From positions 1,481,001 through 1,545,000 of the forward strand of contig NZ_JNLH01000001.1 in NCBI RefSeq assembly GCF_000703005.1: a stretch of DNA of 64,000 nt, in the 5' to 3' direction. The notes below the pieces were generated by a model that saw only the letters and a list, made by a program, of their open reading frames with translations, was not told the origin of the DNA and searched no databases. Origin of the DNA: Pseudobutyrivibrio ruminis HUN009. GTDB taxonomy: Bacteria > Bacillota > Clostridia > Lachnospirales > Lachnospiraceae. The position numbers were made by a program, and so were the translations under genes. The first letter of the stretch is position 1, and every line of letters begins with the position of its first letter. Shown here piece after piece: positions 60,211 to 64,000 of this stretch.

Positions 60211-60969
60211 ATGGGGCAAGACAAAATTTTAATTTTAGGTTCAAAGGAATCATTTATTATTCGAGTACTTTTAAAGAAACTGGCAGATGCTGGCATTGAT
60301 GCTGAGTTTACAACTCTTTCGGTAGAAAAGATAAATGATTATTGGGAGGATATTTCGCTTGTTACATTTTATATGGAACAGGATGAAAGACTCGATGATG
60401 AAATAAGAACATTTCTTGTAGATAAGATGGAGGATGATGACAAACAAATCATTCTCATTGGCGAACCCAATGATACAGGTGATGTAGCAAAGGGAATACC
60501 ATCGGATTTGATTTTTGAAATACTACCAAGGCCGCTAGATTATTCTAATTATATTAATATCGTAAATACGTATACAAAGAAGGCCGCAACAGGCGAGTTG
60601 AAAAAGAGCATTCTAGTAGTAGATGATGATCCTAATTACATGAATCTTGTTCGAGAATGGTTGAAAGATACCTACAAGGTTTCTATGGCAACTTCCGGGC
60701 TTAGAGCAATTAAATGGCTTGGAGCGAACAAAGTGGATTTGATTCTGCTTGACTATGAAATGCCAGTAACTGATGGTCCTCAGGTTCTAGAAATGCTTAG
60801 AGCTGACGACGATACAAAGGATATTCCGGTAATGTTTCTAACAGGACGAGATGATAAAGAGAGTGTTATGGCAGTTGTGTCATTAAAACCAGAAGGCTAT
60901 TTTTTGAAAACGATAGGAAAAGATGAATTATTAAACAAGCTTAAGATTTATTTTATGTCGAAGGAATAG
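60211..60969 (+). CDS. Response regulator: pseudo-receiver plus REC
   Basis: A 252-residue protein with two receiver-like halves and no DNA-binding domain. The first (1-125) lacks the phospho-aspartate at the position expected (LVTFYMEQDERL), so it is a pseudo-receiver. The second (130-250) has LVVDDDPN, the phospho-acceptor aspartate in LILLDYEMPVTDG and the lysine in YFLKTIGKD. With no output domain, it probably acts as a phosphate sink or by protein contact, perhaps with the HD-GYP proteins. GGAGG precedes ATG 60211. Confidence 0.85.
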   Translation: MGQDKILILGSKESFIIRVLLKKLADAGIDAEFTTLSVEKINDYWEDISLVTFYMEQDERLDDEIRTFLVDKMEDDDKQIILIGEPNDTGDVAKGIPSDLIFEILPRPLDYSNYINIVNTYTKKAATGELKKSILVVDDDPNYMNLVREWLKDTYKVSMATSGLRAIKWLGANKVDLILLDYEMPVTDGPQVLEMLRADDDTKDIPVMFLTGRDDKESVMAVVSLKPEGYFLKTIGKDELLNKLKIYFMSKE

Positions 60970-60978
60970 ACTTTAATT

Positions 60979-63900
60979 ATGACTATGATGAGTAAAAGAG
61001 CAGGAAAAATAATAGTTTCTTTTGCTTTAATATGTTCACTTGGTTGCTTCTTTACTAGTTATTTATGTGCAAAGGAAATAGATTCAGAAAAAGATAGTGT
61101 TCAGATGGGTGGAGGCTTTGCTGCTACAGGGCAATTAACGCACGTAGGGTATTCCACCCAGGTGTATGATGCTGTTAATGGGCTTCCAACTTCGGAGGCA
61201 AATTACGTTTTATCAGACAAGGAAGGATATATCTGGATAGGCGGATATAGTGGAGTTATGCGCTACGATGGAAATACTTTTACGCGCTTTACCTCTACTG
61301 AGGGCCTAACAAGTGGAAGAGGAATATTTGAAGATTCTGAGGGCGGTATTTGGATAGGAACCAACGATAATGGTGTAGTCTATTTTGATGAATATAGGCA
61401 ACCAACTCATTATAGTAAAAAAGATGGTTTACCTTCTGCTTCGATAAGAACATTCGCAGAAGACTCAGAAGGAAATATATTCATAGGTACAACTGAAGGA
61501 ATAGCATATGTAGATTCTAAAGGGCAGATACTTACAGTTAATGATAGCAGAATAAACACTGAGAGAATTTTACGTTTATCAACAGATTTAGATGGTACTG
61601 TATATGGATATACCAAAAATGGTTCAGTATTTTCTTTAAAGGATTGTAGTGTCTCAGAATTCTATACTGGGGAGGAGCTGGGTGAACAAAGCATTACTAA
61701 TATATATGCAGATCCATCAAGCTCAGAAAAAGTATATATTGGTGTTAATTCTGGAAAAATCTATTATGGTAAATTTGGTCTGAAGCTAGATGATATGGAA
61801 GAAATATCTGTAGCACCTTTGGATAAAATTAAATGGATAGAATTAGCATGTAACAGAATATGGGTGGCTTCTGAGAGTGCTTTGGGCTATTTGGATGAAA
61901 AAAATGTATTTCATTTGTTAGATGATATTGCTATAGATAGCGGTATCGAAATGCTGACCGCAGATTATCAGGGAAATATTTGGGTCGCATCCTCAAGACA
62001 GGGCGTTATGAAGCTTGTGGCCAATAGATTTTCAAACATTACCTCTAAGGTGGGGTTAAGTGAAGAGGTTGTAAACACAACATGTGTGTATAATAATTCA
62101 CTGTATATTGGCACAAATGCTGGACTTAGAATTATAGATAATTTTTCTACAGTTATAGAAAATGATTTAACGGAGTATCTGGGAAATGCAAAGATCAGGT
62201 GCATAATCAAAGACAGTAGTAATAATCTTTGGATTGCTACCTTTGAAAATGAGTATGGTTTAGTTTGCTACAAATCAGACGGAAGCATTGAATCCTTTAC
62301 TATGAATGATGGAATGCCAAGTAATGAGATTAGATGTGTAGAAGAAGCGAAGGATGGAAGCATAATTGCTGGAACAAATGGCGGTTTAGCTATTATCAAA
62401 GACCATAGTGTTGTATCTACAATAGATAAGTCGTCGGGTATAAAAAACACGGTTTTTCTCGATGTTGAAGCGGGGCAAGATGGTGAGATATATGCAGCAA
62501 CAGATGGTGATGGAATATATGTAATTAAGGATAATGAAATAGCAAAGCTTGACGAGGATGATGGACTTACAAGCGATGTTATAAACAAAATCAAATGGGA
62601 TGACAGCAGAAATGTTTATTGGATAATTACATCAAATTCCATTGAATATATGAAGGAAGGGAATATAAAAGAGGTATCAACCTTTCCATATAACAATAAT
62701 GACAATATTTTCTATGATAAAAATGGAGGTCTATGGATACTTGCATCAAATGGCGTTTACTGGGTTGATGCATCTGAAATGCTAAGTGATGATGTACAAA
62801 AGTATAAACTATTTACTATTTCAAATGGACTTACCAGTATACCTATTGTTCCGGAATATAGTGATATAGATGAGGATGGTAACCTATATATTGCTGGAAT
62901 GAATGGTGTTTGTGTTGTTAATATCAATAACTATTACCAGGGAAAATTGTGGATAAAAACTGGAATAACAGATATTTACTGCGATGATCAGTATATTTCA
63001 CCTGATTTATATGGTACATATACTGTTCCAGCAGTTATGGGAAGAATACAAATAAGACCGGCAGTACTTGATTATTCCATGGTAAATCCGTTGGTAAGAG
63101 TTTATTTGGAAGGCAATCCAGACAAAGGCTTTATTGGATACAAAGACGAATTAACAACGCTGGAATACACAGGGCTTCGATACGGAAATTATAAGCTTCA
63201 TATTCAGCTATTAGATGAGGCGTCAGGAGAAATAATACAGGATAATACTTATGCAATTATTAAAGAACCGGTTTTCTTTGAGAGAACAGCTGTAAGGGTG
63301 CTATTGGTCGTTTTGCTTGCAGTAGTTGTTGGCGTCGCAGTTTGGCGCGTTATGACGTGGACGGTTATTCGGCGACAATATATGGAAATTGCAGCAGCAA
63401 AGGATGAGGCGGAACGAGCTAATTCTGCAAAATCCAGATTCCTTGCAAATATGTCTCATGAAATAAGGACACCTATAAATACAATTATGGGTATGGATGA
63501 AATAATTCTCAGGGAAAACCCAGAAGGAGTTCCTAGAGAGTATTTAATGTCCGTTATTAATAGTGCGATGGATATTCGTACAGCATCGGAATCATTGCTT
63601 AGCTTGATTAATGAGATTCTTGATATATCTAAAATAGAATCAGGAAAAATGCATTTGGTGGAACAGGAATATGAACCAGTAGAACAACTACGTGCCATAA
63701 TCACTATGATTCGAGTTCGTGCAGAACAAAAGGAGTTATCATTTGATGTAGAAGTGGATGAAAATATTCCTAGTATTTTGTATGGTGATTTTGGAAAGAT
63801 TAAGCAGATAACACTTAATCTGTTGACAAATGCTGTTAAATATACAGAAAAAGGTGGATTTACACTTAAAGTAGCAGTGACAGATGATGCAGAAGAATAT

Positions 63901-64000
63901 TGTGATTTACGCATTTCTGTTAAAGATACTGGAATTGGCGTAAAGGAAGAAGATTTGGATAAACTGTTTACAGCTTATGAAAGACTTGATGAAAAGCGAA
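60979..64000 (+). CDS. Hybrid histidine kinase with Reg_prop propeller (3' end beyond window)
   Basis: Open from ATG 60979 to the window end, at least 1007 residues. Signal peptide (about 1-35), propeller repeats (about 55-620, GYIWIGGYSGVMRYDG, GGIWIGTNDNGVVYFDE), Y_Y_Y-type domain, membrane helix near 773-795, HisKA with H827 (MSHEIRTP) and the first part of HATPase (NLLTNAVKYTEKGG, DTGIGVKEED). Very similar along its length to the gene at 54.02 kb, so a tandem paralogue; a REC domain is expected beyond the edge. RBS is weak (AAGGA, 14 bases upstream), and starts at 60985 or 60988 are also possible. Confidence 0.88.
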   Translation, partial: MTMMSKRAGKIIVSFALICSLGCFFTSYLCAKEIDSEKDSVQMGGGFAATGQLTHVGYSTQVYDAVNGLPTSEANYVLSDKEGYIWIGGYSGVMRYDGNTFTRFTSTEGLTSGRGIFEDSEGGIWIGTNDNGVVYFDEYRQPTHYSKKDGLPSASIRTFAEDSEGNIFIGTTEGIAYVDSKGQILTVNDSRINTERILRLSTDLDGTVYGYTKNGSVFSLKDCSVSEFYTGEELGEQSITNIYADPSSSEKVYIGVNSGKIYYGKFGLKLDDMEEISVAPLDKIKWIELACNRIWVASESALGYLDEKNVFHLLDDIAIDSGIEMLTADYQGNIWVASSRQGVMKLVANRFSNITSKVGLSEEVVNTTCVYNNSLYIGTNAGLRIIDNFSTVIENDLTEYLGNAKIRCIIKDSSNNLWIATFENEYGLVCYKSDGSIESFTMNDGMPSNEIRCVEEAKDGSIIAGTNGGLAIIKDHSVVSTIDKSSGIKNTVFLDVEAGQDGEIYAATDGDGIYVIKDNEIAKLDEDDGLTSDVINKIKWDDSRNVYWIITSNSIEYMKEGNIKEVSTFPYNNNDNIFYDKNGGLWILASNGVYWVDASEMLSDDVQKYKLFTISNGLTSIPIVPEYSDIDEDGNLYIAGMNGVCVVNINNYYQGKLWIKTGITDIYCDDQYISPDLYGTYTVPAVMGRIQIRPAVLDYSMVNPLVRVYLEGNPDKGFIGYKDELTTLEYTGLRYGNYKLHIQLLDEASGEIIQDNTYAIIKEPVFFERTAVRVLLVVLLAVVVGVAVWRVMTWTVIRRQYMEIAAAKDEAERANSAKSRFLANMSHEIRTPINTIMGMDEIILRENPEGVPREYLMSVINSAMDIRTASESLLSLINEILDISKIESGKMHLVEQEYEPVEQLRAIITMIRVRAEQKELSFDVEVDENIPSILYGDFGKIKQITLNLLTNAVKYTEKGGFTLKVAVTDDAEEYCDLRISVKDTGIGVKEEDLDKLFTAYERLDEKR

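Overview
The window looks like a chromosomal segment of an AT-rich, low-GC Gram-positive gut or rumen Clostridium relative, most likely Lachnospiraceae near Butyrivibrio/Pseudobutyrivibrio/Roseburia. The grounds are strong AGGAGG-type ribosome binding sites, TTGACA/TATAAT promoters, a paired glgC-glgD, hemZ, a P1 peptidase, a YtrA-type GntR-ABC operon, and very large Reg_prop hybrid histidine kinases. No insertion sequence, prophage or Cas gene was recognised. The window opens inside an alpha/beta hydrolase gene (minus strand) and ends inside a hybrid kinase gene (plus strand).

Layout. 1-9.9 kb: hydrolase; a VTC / DUF4956 / carbohydrate-binding-domain operon; a shikimate-kinase-like gene convergent with an unusual SprT-type protease carrying a UvrD/PcrA-like Tudor domain; a secreted DUF6273/Ig-like protein; a GNAT-AraC-RNase H run; and a zinc-ribbon membrane protein with an 18-bp tandem repeat. 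10-17.4 kb: sugar isomerase and xylulokinase, tRNA-Glu, glgC-glgD (glycogen synthesis), a stand-alone FakA-C-like domain and guanine deaminase. 17.5-24.1 kb: an F-type ATP synthase operon (a, c, b, delta-alpha fusion, gamma, beta, epsilon) with a multi-stem RNA between the a and c genes. 24.1-25.5 kb: an MFS transporter behind a leader peptide and a terminator/antiterminator switch. 25.7-28.2 kb: an accessory-looking stretch next to tRNA-Leu, holding a 52-bp-period array of palindromic TACCACTG repeats followed by a PD-(D/E)XK-like gene, a small Xre regulator with operator palindromes, and a zinc-ribbon lipid-anchored-like protein. 28.2-34.8 kb: P1 peptidase, GntR-ABC operon and a MacA/MacB-like exporter. 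34.8-45.6 kb: housekeeping genes (ABC-F, Rel, MBL hydrolase, HemZ, HisS, LarE, TcdA, LysR, siroheme synthase domain). 45.7-64.0 kb: a signalling island with two HD-GYP proteins (one with a broken HD pair), four hybrid histidine kinases (three with beta-propeller sensors) and a response regulator.

How the parts fit. The central block is energy metabolism and storage: pentose entry, glycogen synthesis and ATP synthase. The last 18 kb is one co-directional signalling locus. Its kinases share an H-box/REC layout, two carry HPt domains, and the HD-GYP protein could make it a c-di-GMP output; this is inference. The strongest candidates for something undescribed are the 26.05-26.35 kb palindrome array with its adjacent nuclease-like gene, the leader-peptide switch at 24.2 kb, the RNA in the atp operon, and the fused delta-alpha subunit. 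All calls come from reading the sequence; no database search was run.
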